64,000 bases of DNA, taken from contig NZ_CP076103.1 of NCBI RefSeq assembly GCF_018732085.1, positions 2,976,001 to 3,040,000 on the forward strand. The letters run 5' to 3'. This DNA is from Lysobacter capsici. Lineage in GTDB: Bacteria; Pseudomonadota; Gammaproteobacteria; Xanthomonadales; Xanthomonadaceae. Positions 45,657 through 54,672 of the stretch are shown here, piece by piece. Numbering within the stretch: position 1 is the stretch's first letter; the number at the start of each line of letters is the position of its first letter. The translations under genes were made by a program, and so were the position numbers. The notes beneath the pieces were generated by a model. That model was not told the DNA's origin, made no database searches, and was given only the letters and a program-made list of their open reading frames with translations.

Positions 45657-46672
45657 GGATCGGCATCGTCAACGATCTGGCCCTGGTGGTGGAGGCGCTG
45701 CGCCGCGCGATCGGCCTGCGCGGCGAACACAGCGTGGCCTGGACCGCGTCCAGCGGCGAGCAGGCGGTCGAGCGCTGCGCGCAGGACGTTCCCGATCTGG
45801 TGCTGATGGACTTGCTGATGCCCGGCATCGGCGGGGTCGAAGCCACGCGCCGGATCATGGCCGCGAGCCCGTGCCCGATCCTGATCGTGACCGCCAGCGT
45901 CGGCGGCAACGCGCCGCTGGTGTTCGAAGCCATGGGCCACGGCGCGATGGACGCCACCGACGTTCCTTCGCTCGGCGTCGACAATTCGGTCGGGGTGCGG
46001 CAACTGCTGGCCAAGATCGATCTGATCGGCCGCCTGATCGGCGATGCGCCCGTGCAGCCGGTACGCGCGCCGCTGGTGCGCAGCCCCGGCGCGCGGCGCC
46101 TGGTCGCGATCGGCGCGTCCGCCGGCGGCCCGGCCGCATTGGCCGATCTGCTCGGCGGGTTGCCGGCGCGGTTTCCGGCGGCGATCGTGATCGTCCAGCA
46201 CATCGACGAAAAATTCGCCTTGAGCATGGCCGAGTGGCTCAACCGTTTCTCGCCCAATCCGGTGCGGCTGGCGATGCCCGGCGACCGCCCGCTCGCCGGC
46301 ACGGTGCTGTTGGCCGGTACCAACGAGCATCTGATCCTCGAACAGGGCGGGGCGCTCGCGTACACGCCCGATCCGGTCGATCAGCCGTATCGCCCTTCGG
46401 TCGACGTTTTTTTCGACAGCATCAATGCGAACTGGACCGGCGACATCGTCGGCGTGCTGTTGACCGGGATGGGCCGCGACGGCGCCAAGGGGCTGCAGGC
46501 GCTGCGTCTGCGCGGCCATCACACCATCGCCCAGGATCAGGCCAGCAGCGCCGTATACGGCATGCCCAAGGCCGCCGCCGACCGCGGCGCCGCGGTCGAT
46601 ATTCTTCCGTTGAATCGAATCGCTTCGAAGTTGGAATCCCTCTTCGGAGACACCAGGAATGCAAGCTCATGA
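45653..46672 (+). CDS. wspF: CheB-type methylesterase (WspF)
   Basis: 339 residues. The N-terminal receiver has Asp53 (LVLMDLLMPGIGG), and a linker leads to a C-terminal CheB methylesterase. The catalytic triad is visible as Ser in IGASAGGPAAL (about residue 151), His in VQHIDEKFA (about 183) and Asp in GMGRDGAKGL (about 276). It removes methyl groups from WspA, damping the signal; loss of WspF in Pseudomonas locks the system on. Without a readable wspC, its opposing methyltransferase is missing from the operon. It overlaps wspE and wspR by ATGA. Confidence 0.93.
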   Translation: MRIGIVNDLALVVEALRRAIGLRGEHSVAWTASSGEQAVERCAQDVPDLVLMDLLMPGIGGVEATRRIMAASPCPILIVTASVGGNAPLVFEAMGHGAMDATDVPSLGVDNSVGVRQLLAKIDLIGRLIGDAPVQPVRAPLVRSPGARRLVAIGASAGGPAALADLLGGLPARFPAAIVIVQHIDEKFALSMAEWLNRFSPNPVRLAMPGDRPLAGTVLLAGTNEHLILEQGGALAYTPDPVDQPYRPSVDVFFDSINANWTGDIVGVLLTGMGRDGAKGLQALRLRGHHTIAQDQASSAVYGMPKAAADRGAAVDILPLNRIASKLESLFGDTRNASS

Positions 46673-47682
46673 CCCTGCCTCCCAGCTTCCGTCCCGCGGG
46701 ACTGCCGCACGAACGCCGCATCGTCGTGCTGCTGGTCGACGACCAGCCTTTCATCGGCGAGGCGGTGCGCCGCGCGCTCGCCAAGGAACGCGACATCGAT
46801 TTCCATTACTGCAGCTCCGCCAGCGACGCGGTCGCGATGGCCGAATCGCTGCAGCCCACGGTGATCATGCAGGACCTGATCATGCCCGATGTCGACGGCA
46901 TGACCCTGGTGCATCTGTACAAGCTGCATCCGGGCCTGAGCAGCGTGCCGGTCGTGGTGCTGTCGAGCAAGGAGGATGCGGCGGTCAAGAGCCAGGCGTT
47001 CGCGACCGGCGCCACCGATTACCTGGTCAAGCTGCCCGATCCGATCGAGCTGATCGCGCGGGTGCGCCATTACTCGCAGTCCTACCTCAATCAGGTCGAG
47101 CGCGATCTGGCGTATCAAGCGCTGCACGAAAGCCAGCAGAAACTGCTGGAAATGAACGAGACCCTGCGCCGGCTCAGCGATGTCGACGGCCTGACCGGGC
47201 TCAATAACCGGCGCTATCTCGACCGCTACCTGGATCAGGAATGGCGCCGCGCCGCGCGCGAACGCCGCGATTTCTCGATCCTGATGATCGATGTCGACAA
47301 CTTCAAGGCCTACAACGACGTCTACGGCCATCTGGCCGGCGACGAGGCGCTCAAGACCGTCGCCAGCGAAATCCAGCGCTGCGCGCATCGTCCGGCCGAC
47401 GTGGCGGCGCGCTTCGGCGGCGAGGAGTTCTCGTTGATCCTGCCGGCGACCTCGATGGACGGCGCCAAGCTCGTGGCCGACCTGATCTGCACGAGCGTGT
47501 ATCAACTCGGCATTCCCAACCGCGGCGCGCCGCTGGAGCGGGTCACCGTCAGCGTCGGCGGCGCGACCTGCTCGCTGAGCCATGTCGAGTCGCACGAAAC
47601 CTTGCTGGAGGCCGCGGACCTCGCCCTTTACGAAGCCAAGCGGATGGGCAAGAACCAGGCGATTCTGCGCGAACTGGGTTAG
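46669..47682 (+). CDS. wspR: Response-regulator diguanylate cyclase (WspR)
   Basis: 337 residues. The receiver domain carries Asp69 (VIMQDLIMPDVDG), a coiled-coil linker follows (about 140-170), then a GGDEF domain with the active-site motif GGEEF (residues 250-254). The inhibitory I-site RxxD is present (R241, D244), so the enzyme should be feedback-inhibited by c-di-GMP. It makes c-di-GMP from two GTP when phosphorylated by WspE and raises adhesion and polysaccharide production. The ATG overlaps the wspF stop. It is the last gene of the operon. Confidence 0.95.
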   Translation: MTLPPSFRPAGLPHERRIVVLLVDDQPFIGEAVRRALAKERDIDFHYCSSASDAVAMAESLQPTVIMQDLIMPDVDGMTLVHLYKLHPGLSSVPVVVLSSKEDAAVKSQAFATGATDYLVKLPDPIELIARVRHYSQSYLNQVERDLAYQALHESQQKLLEMNETLRRLSDVDGLTGLNNRRYLDRYLDQEWRRAARERRDFSILMIDVDNFKAYNDVYGHLAGDEALKTVASEIQRCAHRPADVAARFGGEEFSLILPATSMDGAKLVADLICTSVYQLGIPNRGAPLERVTVSVGGATCSLSHVESHETLLEAADLALYEAKRMGKNQAILRELG

Positions 47683-47896
47683 TGGAATCGAGTTGAATCA
47701 AGTTGAATAGGATCGAGCCACCTCGCTCGATCATCGCGAACGCACGGCGCGCGGGCAAATAATTTCGGCGTTCGTCACGGATCGCCGCGACCTCGCCAAT
47801 GCGAATCGCAAGAACACCCGCATCGCGCGACATCGTGGCCGCCCGCCTGCGCCTATCGCGTTTGTGCAGACATCAAAGCCAGAGGACCCCCATCGA

Positions 47897-49396
47897 ATGG
47901 GAACCTACCAACAGACCCTCAGCGGCGGCGGCCAGGTGCGGCTTGCCACCTGGGACGACCTGCAGCCGCCCGTGCATGGCCCCGACCTGCAGCAGCGCGC
48001 CTGGAATCCCGAGGCCAGCCGCACCGGCCTGGCGTTCTACGATTCGACCGTCCACTACATGCGCAACGACTGGGCGAGCGCGAACATGGACGTGGTGCCG
48101 GTCAGCGCCGGCCAGCACAATCTGCTGCTGTACCGCAATCGCGAGAGCGATACCTGGCATACCGCCGAAGCGCTCGACATCGACCATGTGCAGCCGTGGA
48201 AACAGCACCTGCGCGATGTCGGCACGCTCAGCATGGCCGACGCCCAGCAGGCCTACAACGACGTCGGCAACCTGCGCGCGCTGCCCGGGGTGATCAATCG
48301 CGCCCGCACCAGCGCCGAGCGCGCGCTCGAACAGGGCCTGGATTCGGACGCATGGCGCAACTGGTCCGACCAGCATTTCCGCTACGACCCGAACCAAGCG
48401 CATCCGGCCTTCGACCCGCAGCGCGACGCCGCCCGCCGTACCGCCACCACGCTCAATCAGCCGTGGACGCTCGAAGACGGCCGCTCGACATTGAGTTTCG
48501 ATACCCGCGTGCAGGGCAAGTGGTTCGAACACCAGTTGTCGCAGCATTACGCCGGCTCGGTCGAAATGGTCTCCGACGAGGACGGTTCGCGTCGCAACGT
48601 GCATCTGTTCCAGTGTCCGGTGACCCGGCAACTGGTGACCCGCGACGCGTTCGATATCGACCACGTCCGGCCGTTCGAGGACGTGGCGCGCGAGCGGGTC
48701 GAGCAATCCGGCGGTTCGATCAGCAAGGCCGAAGCCTTGAACCTGTACAACGACACCAGCAATCTTCGCCTGGTCAGCCGCAGCGCGAACTGCTCGCACG
48801 AGTGGGAACTCGATGCGCACGGCGAATACCGCGACCGCGAGGCGCCCGAGACCGACGAGGACCGCGCCTTCATCGAGCACGGACCGGTGACCGAGCAAGA
48901 GCAGCACGCGCTCGACGACCTGCGCGGCATGCTCGACCGCAACGCGCATCCGCCGCGGACCTTCGGCGACGACGCGCCGGTGCATACGCCGCAGGCGCAT
49001 TACCGGCTCAACGACGAGCGCAATCCCGATCACGCGTTGTTCGGCCAGGCGCGGCAGCAGATGGGCGCGTTGAACGGCCAGTACGGTTGGAACCTCGGCG
49101 AGCAGCAACTCGACAACGCCTCGGCCGCATTGACCGTCGCGGCCAAGCAAAATCATCTGCCGGCGATCGACAGCGTGCTGTTCCAGCAACCGGACAAGTT
49201 GTTCGCGGTGCGCGGGCAGGGCGAGGCGATGCAATGGGCCGGCGTCGATGTGCGGGCGGCGATCGACAAGCCGATCGCGGTCAGCTCGCGCGAGGCCCGT
49301 GAGATCGCGCCCACCGCGCAGACGCCGCCGATCGTGCAGGCGCAGGGCATGGACATCGACGTGCAGCCGGCGCAAATCGGCCGGCACGGCCACTAG
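47897..49396 (+). CDS. Putative type IV secretion effector: two HNH-like repeats plus XVIPCD-like domain
   Basis: 499 residues from the ATG at 47897, which has a GAGGA site 10 bases upstream. Two related modules are visible. In each, a DIDHVxPW/F motif (D94-H97 and D253-H256) is followed about 30-40 residues later by a YND-x2-NLR stretch and an Asn/Arg-containing SR/NR segment. This is the layout of HNH (DUF1524-like) nucleases. Residues from about 376 (NPDHALFGQARQQMG) to about 470 match the XVIPCD, the C-terminal signal of Xanthomonadales T4SS effectors that kill rival bacteria. I infer a DNase effector. No signal peptide or membrane segment was seen. No obvious immunity gene lies beside it: wspR is upstream and a DUF4331 gene downstream. 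Confidence 0.75.
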   Translation: MGTYQQTLSGGGQVRLATWDDLQPPVHGPDLQQRAWNPEASRTGLAFYDSTVHYMRNDWASANMDVVPVSAGQHNLLLYRNRESDTWHTAEALDIDHVQPWKQHLRDVGTLSMADAQQAYNDVGNLRALPGVINRARTSAERALEQGLDSDAWRNWSDQHFRYDPNQAHPAFDPQRDAARRTATTLNQPWTLEDGRSTLSFDTRVQGKWFEHQLSQHYAGSVEMVSDEDGSRRNVHLFQCPVTRQLVTRDAFDIDHVRPFEDVARERVEQSGGSISKAEALNLYNDTSNLRLVSRSANCSHEWELDAHGEYRDREAPETDEDRAFIEHGPVTEQEQHALDDLRGMLDRNAHPPRTFGDDAPVHTPQAHYRLNDERNPDHALFGQARQQMGALNGQYGWNLGEQQLDNASAALTVAAKQNHLPAIDSVLFQQPDKLFAVRGQGEAMQWAGVDVRAAIDKPIAVSSREAREIAPTAQTPPIVQAQGMDIDVQPAQIGRHGH

Positions 49397-49616
49397 CGCT
49401 CGCCAGCCGCGAAGGTCATGCGAACAGCGGCGCGACGGTAGGGTCGCGCCGCGGCCGGATGCCGGGTCGATCCCGGCAGGCGCGGCCCAGGCCGCCGGAA
49501 CGGGCAGGCGTCTGGGCGAGGACCGCCGCGCCACACCCTACGATCGCTAAAGATTCCGATAGCGGCCCGCCGCCGCCGAATCTCTACTGAGCGCCTTCCC
49601 GCCAGGCGCCGATCCC

Positions 49617-50861
49617 ATGTCCGACCCATCGCGATTTCCCGTCTCCCGCCGGCGCTTCGCCGCCGCTGCGCTCGCCATCGGCCTGTTCGCGACCTCGGTC
49701 GGGCAGGCCGCCAGCGCCTCGGATCATCTCGACTCGCCGAGCGTGATCGCCGACCCGCGTGCCGACATCGGCGACCTGTACGCATGGATGGCGCCCGACG
49801 GCCGCCATCTGAATCTGGTCATGACCATCGTCGGACACGGCTTCTCCGACAAGCTCGATTACGTGTTCCATATCGACAGCGTCAAGCGTTTCGGCGGAAC
49901 CGGCAAGACCACCCGGATCGGCTGCCGCTTCGCCGCGCCCGAACGCGCCGACTGCGCGCTCGGCGAGATCGACCGCGCCCATGGCGACGCCAGCAACGAG
50001 CAAGGCCTGTGGAGCCGGCAGCACCGCTTTCGCGTGTTCGCCGGCCTGCGCGACGATCCGTTCTTCAACAACGTCAAGGGCACGCGCGCGGCCTACAACG
50101 TCGCCGATGCCGCCTTGAAACGCGGCGCCGCCGTCGATGCCGCGCATTGCCCGCAGTTCGATCGCGCGACCTCCGATGCGATCTTCGAACAATGGAAACA
50201 CACCGACGGCGGCCCGGCGCGCAACCTGCTCGCCGGCTGGACCCCGGCGTCGATCGTGATCCAGGTCGATCTGGACGCGGTGAATCGCGGCGGAAAATTA
50301 CTCGCGGTATGGGCGGCGACGGTGTCGCCCGAACGCCAGATCGACCGCGCCGGCCGCACCCTGACCGGCAATGCGCTGCTGGGAACGCTGGACGGCGAGG
50401 AGGTCAGCGATGCGCTCAAGGAGCGCTACAACGCCGCCACCCCGGCCACCGGCGCGCCGTTCGTGCCAGAGATCGAGAAATCGCTGGGACTGTACGACGG
50501 CTTCGACGGCCGCTGCGGCAATCAATGGCTGGCGCGGCGCGCGCCGCCGCCGCCGTCGTCGCCGTATCGCGCCCTGGCCGAGTTGCTCGCCGACGATCGG
50601 CTGTGGATCAACAGCGCGTCCAAGGTCTGCGCGCGGCCGTTCGCGGTCGAACTGGCGCAGTTCGATCGACACAACAAGGCCTGGCGTCGCGACTGCGGCG
50701 GGCGCACGCCGAATGTCGGCGCGATCAACGTCTACCGTTCGCTGCTGGTCGATGCGAGCACCGATCGCGTCGACGACGGCGTGGAGCGCGACGACAAGGT
50801 GCATTCGATCTCGCAGTTCCCGTTCCTGGCGCCGGCCGATGCGGCGGGGTATCCGCGATGA
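49617..50861 (+). CDS. DUF4331 secreted protein
   Basis: 414 residues. The N-terminus has a double-arginine stretch (SRRRFAAAALAIGLFATSVGQA), so export may be by the Tat route. The mature protein opens with SDHLDSPSVIADPRADIGDLYAWMAP, the DUF4331 hallmark of repeated Asp-rich turns before a YAW/YAF motif. The C-terminal half has several Cys residues. The function of DUF4331 is unknown. Its stop overlaps the HupE start by ATGA, linking it to a metal-transport-like module. It is separated from the effector gene by about 220 bases. Confidence 0.85.
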   Translation: MSDPSRFPVSRRRFAAAALAIGLFATSVGQAASASDHLDSPSVIADPRADIGDLYAWMAPDGRHLNLVMTIVGHGFSDKLDYVFHIDSVKRFGGTGKTTRIGCRFAAPERADCALGEIDRAHGDASNEQGLWSRQHRFRVFAGLRDDPFFNNVKGTRAAYNVADAALKRGAAVDAAHCPQFDRATSDAIFEQWKHTDGGPARNLLAGWTPASIVIQVDLDAVNRGGKLLAVWAATVSPERQIDRAGRTLTGNALLGTLDGEEVSDALKERYNAATPATGAPFVPEIEKSLGLYDGFDGRCGNQWLARRAPPPPSSPYRALAELLADDRLWINSASKVCARPFAVELAQFDRHNKAWRRDCGGRTPNVGAINVYRSLLVDASTDRVDDGVERDDKVHSISQFPFLAPADAAGYPR

Positions 50862-51469
50862 GCGCCGCGCGCTTCAACGCACCACACTTGCATGCGCTGA
50901 CGGCGTTGTCGTTGTCGCTGTTCGCCGGTGACGCCGCGGCGCACAGCGGCACCGGGCTGGCCGGCGGTTTCGCCTCGGGCTTCGCTCATCCGTTCGGCGG
51001 CGGCGATCATCTGCTCGCGATGGTCTGCGTGGGTATCTGGGGCGCGTTGTTGGGGCCGCCGTTGCGGTACGCATTGCCGGTGGTGTTTCCGCTGCTCATG
51101 GTGGCCGGCGCGGTGGCCGGCATGTTCGCGCTGCCGATGCCGCCGGTCGAATTCGGCATCGCCTTGTCGGTGCTGGTGCTCGGCGGCTGCATCGCGACGG
51201 CATGGCGCGCGCCGCCGTGGCTCGCGATCGCGATCGTGTCGTTGTTCGCCGTGTTCCATGGCTATGCGCACGGCCGCGAATTGCCGTCGGCGGCCGATCC
51301 GGTCGGCTACAGCCTGGGGTTCGTGTTCGCGACCGGATTGCTGCACGTGCTCGGCATCGGCCTGGGCGAGGGCGCGTTGCGCAAGGGCCATGTGTGGCTC
51401 ATCCGTGCGCTGGGCGCGGCGATCGGGCTGGTCGGAGCGTTTTACCTGTGGTCGGCGATCATCGCTTGA
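50858..51469 (+). CDS. HupE/UreJ-family membrane protein
   Basis: 203 residues. A signal-like first segment ends before HSGTGLAGGFASGFAHPFGGGDHLLAM, the conserved HPxxGxDH motif of HupE/UreJ proteins. Six or so further helices follow, with a second histidine motif FHGYAHGRELP and a third in GLLHVLGIGLG. HupE/UreJ proteins are thought to bring in nickel or cobalt; some members occur with copper genes. The three conserved histidine motifs are intact. Translationally coupled to the DUF4331 gene in front and to the membrane protein behind. Confidence 0.9.
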   Translation: MSAARFNAPHLHALTALSLSLFAGDAAAHSGTGLAGGFASGFAHPFGGGDHLLAMVCVGIWGALLGPPLRYALPVVFPLLMVAGAVAGMFALPMPPVEFGIALSVLVLGGCIATAWRAPPWLAIAIVSLFAVFHGYAHGRELPSAADPVGYSLGFVFATGLLHVLGIGLGEGALRKGHVWLIRALGAAIGLVGAFYLWSAIIA

Positions 51470-51984
51470 ACGCCGATGCGCTCGCGCCTTCGTTGCTTTG
51501 CGCCGCATGCGGCCTGGCGCTGGCATTCGCGCCGCTGCGAATGAGGTGGACGAGCGCGGCGCTCGCCGCCGTCGCGGCGATCATCGTGCTGGTCGTGAGC
51601 GCATACGGCATGCGCCAGGCGTGGATTGCGATGATCGCGCGGGAGGTCACGCAGGTCTGTTGGTTCGGCGTCGTCGTATGCGCGGCGAGTGTGTATCTGC
51701 CGGCTGCGGCGTTGCGAAGGTTCGCGCCCAAAATCGCACCGCTGCTCGCGCTGGGCACGGGCCTGTGCTGCGGCGTCGCGGTGTCGGGGCAGGGCGACGG
51801 CATCGGCCTGTTGCGCGCGCTGCCGTGGCTGCTGCTGTCGTGGCCCGCGGCATGGTTGGTGGATCGCGGCGTCGCGGCCGCGGTCAACGTCGTCTGCAGC
51901 TGGCTGCTCGCGGTCGCGGTATTGGCCGCAACGCTGGCGTGGCTGCCGGTCACACCGGGCTATCTGCCCGATCATCTCGAATAG
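51466..51984 (+). CDS. Hypothetical five-helix membrane protein with TTG start
   Basis: 172 residues. The proposed start is the TTG at 51466, overlapping the HupE stop (TTGA). Further upstream the frame is antisense-like Arg-rich sequence inside hupE, so the real start must be near here. About five hydrophobic helices are visible, without a domain I recognise. There is a short cytoplasmic basic loop (LRRFAPK). Coupled start and tight packing indicate that it works with HupE and the DUF4198 protein 9 bases downstream. Confidence 0.7.
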   Translation: MNADALAPSLLCAACGLALAFAPLRMRWTSAALAAVAAIIVLVVSAYGMRQAWIAMIAREVTQVCWFGVVVCAASVYLPAAALRRFAPKIAPLLALGTGLCCGVAVSGQGDGIGLLRALPWLLLSWPAAWLVDRGVAAAVNVVCSWLLAVAVLAATLAWLPVTPGYLPDHLE

Positions 51985-51993
51985 AGGTAATCC

Positions 51994-52866
51994 ATGTTCG
52001 CTATCGATTGGCCGCGGCGCGCGAGATCGCAAGGCGCAGGCATCGCGTTGGCGGTCGGCCTGTCGACGCTCGCCACGGCCGCGCAAGCCCACGATTTCTG
52101 GATCCAGCCCGAACGCTACCGGATCGCGCCGGACACGCCGACCGCACTGACCCTGCAAGTCGGCCACGGCAGCGACCGCCAGCGTTCGAAGATCGGCCTG
52201 CGTCGCATCACCCGCTTCGCGGCCGTCGCCGCGGACGGACACAGCATCGACCTGCGCGGGCGTCTGCATCCCGGCGAGGCCAGCGATGGCGACTTCGAAC
52301 TGCCGGCCGGCGGCTACCAGCTGGTGTTGGAAACCGATGCGCGCGCGCAGAGCCATCTGCCGGCGATTCGTTTCAACGACTACCTGCGGGCCGAAGGGCT
52401 GACGCCGGCCTTGCAGGATCGCCAGCGCAACGGGCGCATGCAGGCCGAAGGCTCGGAAAACTACAGCCGGCGCAGCAAGGCGATCGTGCGGGTCGGCGCC
52501 TGCGACGCGACGACGCCGGCGCAGTGGCGCACGATGTTGAGTCGGCCGCTCGGCCTGCCGCTGGAAATCGTGCTCGATCAGAATCCGTATGCGCATCCGC
52601 GACCGTCGCGACTGCCGCTGCGCGTGCTCTACGAAGGCCGCACGCTCGCCGGCGCCCTGGTCAAGCTGACCCGGCTCGAAGACGACGCCCAGCCGTTCGC
52701 GACCCGCTACACCGACGCCGAAGGCCGCGCCGAGTTCGCCATGCCCGCGCAGGGCCGCTGGTTGCTCAACGTGATCTGGACCAAGCCATTGCCGGCGTCG
52801 AGCGAAACCGACTACGAGACGGTGTTTTCCAGCCTGAGTTTCGAATTGGACGATGCGACACGTTGA
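51994..52866 (+). CDS. DUF4198 periplasmic protein
   Basis: 290 residues with a signal peptide ending in AAQA-HDFWIQP (about residue 31). HDFW after cleavage is the typical start of DUF4198 proteins, which occur with nickel/cobalt transport genes. The mature region is beta-rich, with the GPL/AGALVKLTRLED...TDAEGRAEFAMP segment forming a carboxypeptidase-regulatory-like beta-sandwich at the C-terminus. The exposed N-terminal His after signal cleavage may bind metal. It ends a four-gene operon with DUF4331, HupE and the TTG-start protein. Confidence 0.85.
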   Translation: MFAIDWPRRARSQGAGIALAVGLSTLATAAQAHDFWIQPERYRIAPDTPTALTLQVGHGSDRQRSKIGLRRITRFAAVAADGHSIDLRGRLHPGEASDGDFELPAGGYQLVLETDARAQSHLPAIRFNDYLRAEGLTPALQDRQRNGRMQAEGSENYSRRSKAIVRVGACDATTPAQWRTMLSRPLGLPLEIVLDQNPYAHPRPSRLPLRVLYEGRTLAGALVKLTRLEDDAQPFATRYTDAEGRAEFAMPAQGRWLLNVIWTKPLPASSETDYETVFSSLSFELDDATR

Positions 52867-52954
52867 TGGTGCGCTTGCGTTGTTCGCGGTGCGATCCAGT
52901 CCTGCATGTCCCGACAGCGCGGGCTGAGCGAAAGATCCCGGAAAACTCGCGGTT

Positions 52955-53341
52955 TCAGCAATGCCCCGCGGACGACCAACTGTTGCCGCGCCGCACTACC
53001 AGTTCGCCGTTGATGCATCGCAGCGAGGCTTGTTGCTGCGGCTGCGCGCTGCGCTCGGCGAGCAGTTGGGTTTCCAGCTCCAGCACGCGATCGCGCAAGG
53101 CGTTGCGTTCGGCGACGATCTGCGCAACCTGCGCCTGCGCGATCTGGCGTTCGGTCACGGCCGCGCGCTCGGCCGAGAGTTTGTTGCGCTCGTCGGCCGC
53201 GGCCTGCTGCTTGCCGATCTGGTACGCGGTGCCGCCGGCCGCGCCGACGATGCCGATGAACACGACCGCGGCCAATGCGAAGCCCCTCCAGCCCCATGCG
53301 GTTCGCTCGTCGGTGTTGCGGCGATAGTCGGACTCTTGCAT
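52955..53341 (-). CDS. Small membrane-anchored coiled-coil protein
   Basis: 128 residues from the ATG at 53341; in-frame ATGs at 53353 and 53389 are alternatives and none has a strong ribosome site. A short charged N-terminus and one membrane helix (about residues 18-42) precede a coiled coil of about 60 residues rich in Ala, Glu, Gln and Arg. The C-terminus has two Cys (LRCINGELVVRR, SAGHC), which may form a disulphide in the periplasm. The layout suggests a structural or envelope role. No family recognised. Confidence 0.65.
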   Translation of the reverse strand: MQESDYRRNTDERTAWGWRGFALAAVVFIGIVGAAGGTAYQIGKQQAAADERNKLSAERAAVTERQIAQAQVAQIVAERNALRDRVLELETQLLAERSAQPQQQASLRCINGELVVRRGNSWSSAGHC

Positions 53342-53589
53342 GCGCCTGCCCATTGATGTGGCGAACGCGGGAGCCGTGCCGGTTGGCACGGCCGGGTGTG
53401 CGTTCGCGAGCGAATCCTTCGAAACTCCGGCGTAACAGACGAACGACCATCACCGTCGTGAAGCGCGATGGCGAACTTGGTGCGCAGATACGAAACCAGC
53501 TTAAGCACAATCCGATCGATGACTATCGCAGGCGGATGGCCCTGGCCGGAGCTAACGGCAACGTCCGCAGATACCCCGGCCTGGTCGGT

Positions 53590-54432
53590 TCACACCGGAC
53601 AGGCCGGGTCTTGGCCGGCGTACTTGGCGCAGACCTTCTGCCGGCACTGCAGGCCCTTGGTGGTGTTCGCCTTCGGGCATTTGCGCAGGCTGGTCTGGAC
53701 CGGGTTGGCCGGCGGCGTCGCAGCGGTTTTCGTCGCCGCGCTCTTGGCCGGGGTCGCGTTCGCCTTGGGCGCGGGCGCGGGTTTGGTCACGGGCTTGGCC
53801 GCGGCCTTCTTCGCCACGACCGCGTTTTCGGCGTTGACCTTGCGGATCAACTGCTCGAGCGCATCCTGGTCTTCCTTGGCGTTGCCGTTGCGCGGTTTGG
53901 CCGTGCGCTTGCCGCCGGATTGCGCGTCGGCGTCGATGTTGCCGAGCAGAGCGGCCATCAACCCGTCTTCATCGCTTTTCGCGGAACCGCCGCGTTTGCT
54001 GGCGGCGGTGCCGGTGCGGGCGGACGCGATCGCCGGTTTGCCGGCGGCCTTGGGCGGCGCCGCCGACGCCACGAGTTTGGGCGCGGGCGTTGCCGGTGCG
54101 GGTTTAGGGCCGGGCTGGTGCGCGGGCGACGGATCGCCGGCACTGAAGGGATTGGCGTCGGCCGGATCGTCGTCGAGCACGATCTTGGCCGGCGTGGTCG
54201 CGGCGGGGGCGGGCGCCGCGCGGGTGGGCGCGACCGGTGCGGCGACGGCGGGCGCAGTCGGGGTTTTGTCGACGATCGCGGGCTTCGGCGACGGATCGAA
54301 CGCTCCCTCGTCGCCGCGCAACAGCAAATACGCGCTGGCGAAAAACACCGCGGCGGCACCGGCGACCAGCACGATCGGCGCGATCCGGCGCGATGGCCCG
54401 GGCGCGGCCGGCCGCTCTTTCCGGCTTTCCAT
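53590..54432 (-). CDS. Ala/Pro/Lys-rich single-pass membrane protein
   Basis: 280 residues from the ATG at 54432; an ATG 147 bases upstream is possible, but it would push the membrane helix inward. One membrane helix lies at about residues 18-38 (IAPIVLVAGAAAVFFASAYLLL). The next 200 residues are low-complexity Ala/Pro/Lys, likely extended through the periplasm. A short C-terminal motif has four Cys (KCPK...LQCRQKVCAKYAG...ACPV) in about 30 residues, possibly disulphide-bonded. The gene is divergent from the type VI block, so a role there is possible but not shown. Confidence 0.65.
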   Translation of the reverse strand: MESRKERPAAPGPSRRIAPIVLVAGAAAVFFASAYLLLRGDEGAFDPSPKPAIVDKTPTAPAVAAPVAPTRAAPAPAATTPAKIVLDDDPADANPFSAGDPSPAHQPGPKPAPATPAPKLVASAAPPKAAGKPAIASARTGTAASKRGGSAKSDEDGLMAALLGNIDADAQSGGKRTAKPRNGNAKEDQDALEQLIRKVNAENAVVAKKAAAKPVTKPAPAPKANATPAKSAATKTAATPPANPVQTSLRKCPKANTTKGLQCRQKVCAKYAGQDPACPV

Positions 54433-54672
54433 GTCTGCTAGGATTCGTCCCGCAGGCGCGGCGCTACCGGAGCGATTTTCGGCTCCCGAGATCAGGCTCG
54501 GACGATTCGGCTTTCCCTCTTGCCGATCCACGTGGACTCCTTTCCATGCAGGCTGGGCCGGAACCGGCCTCGTCGGCATTCTGGGCGAACGCCGACGCAG
54601 GCGTCAATTCGGGCGCGCACGCAAGCATGCGGGCGGCTCGCGGAGCACTGACCCAAGGATGAGGCGCGGCGC

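Noticed and set aside
47685..47712. Three short GAATCGAGTT-like direct repeats after wspR
   Set aside because: Too short and imperfect to assign; no link to a binding site or terminator.
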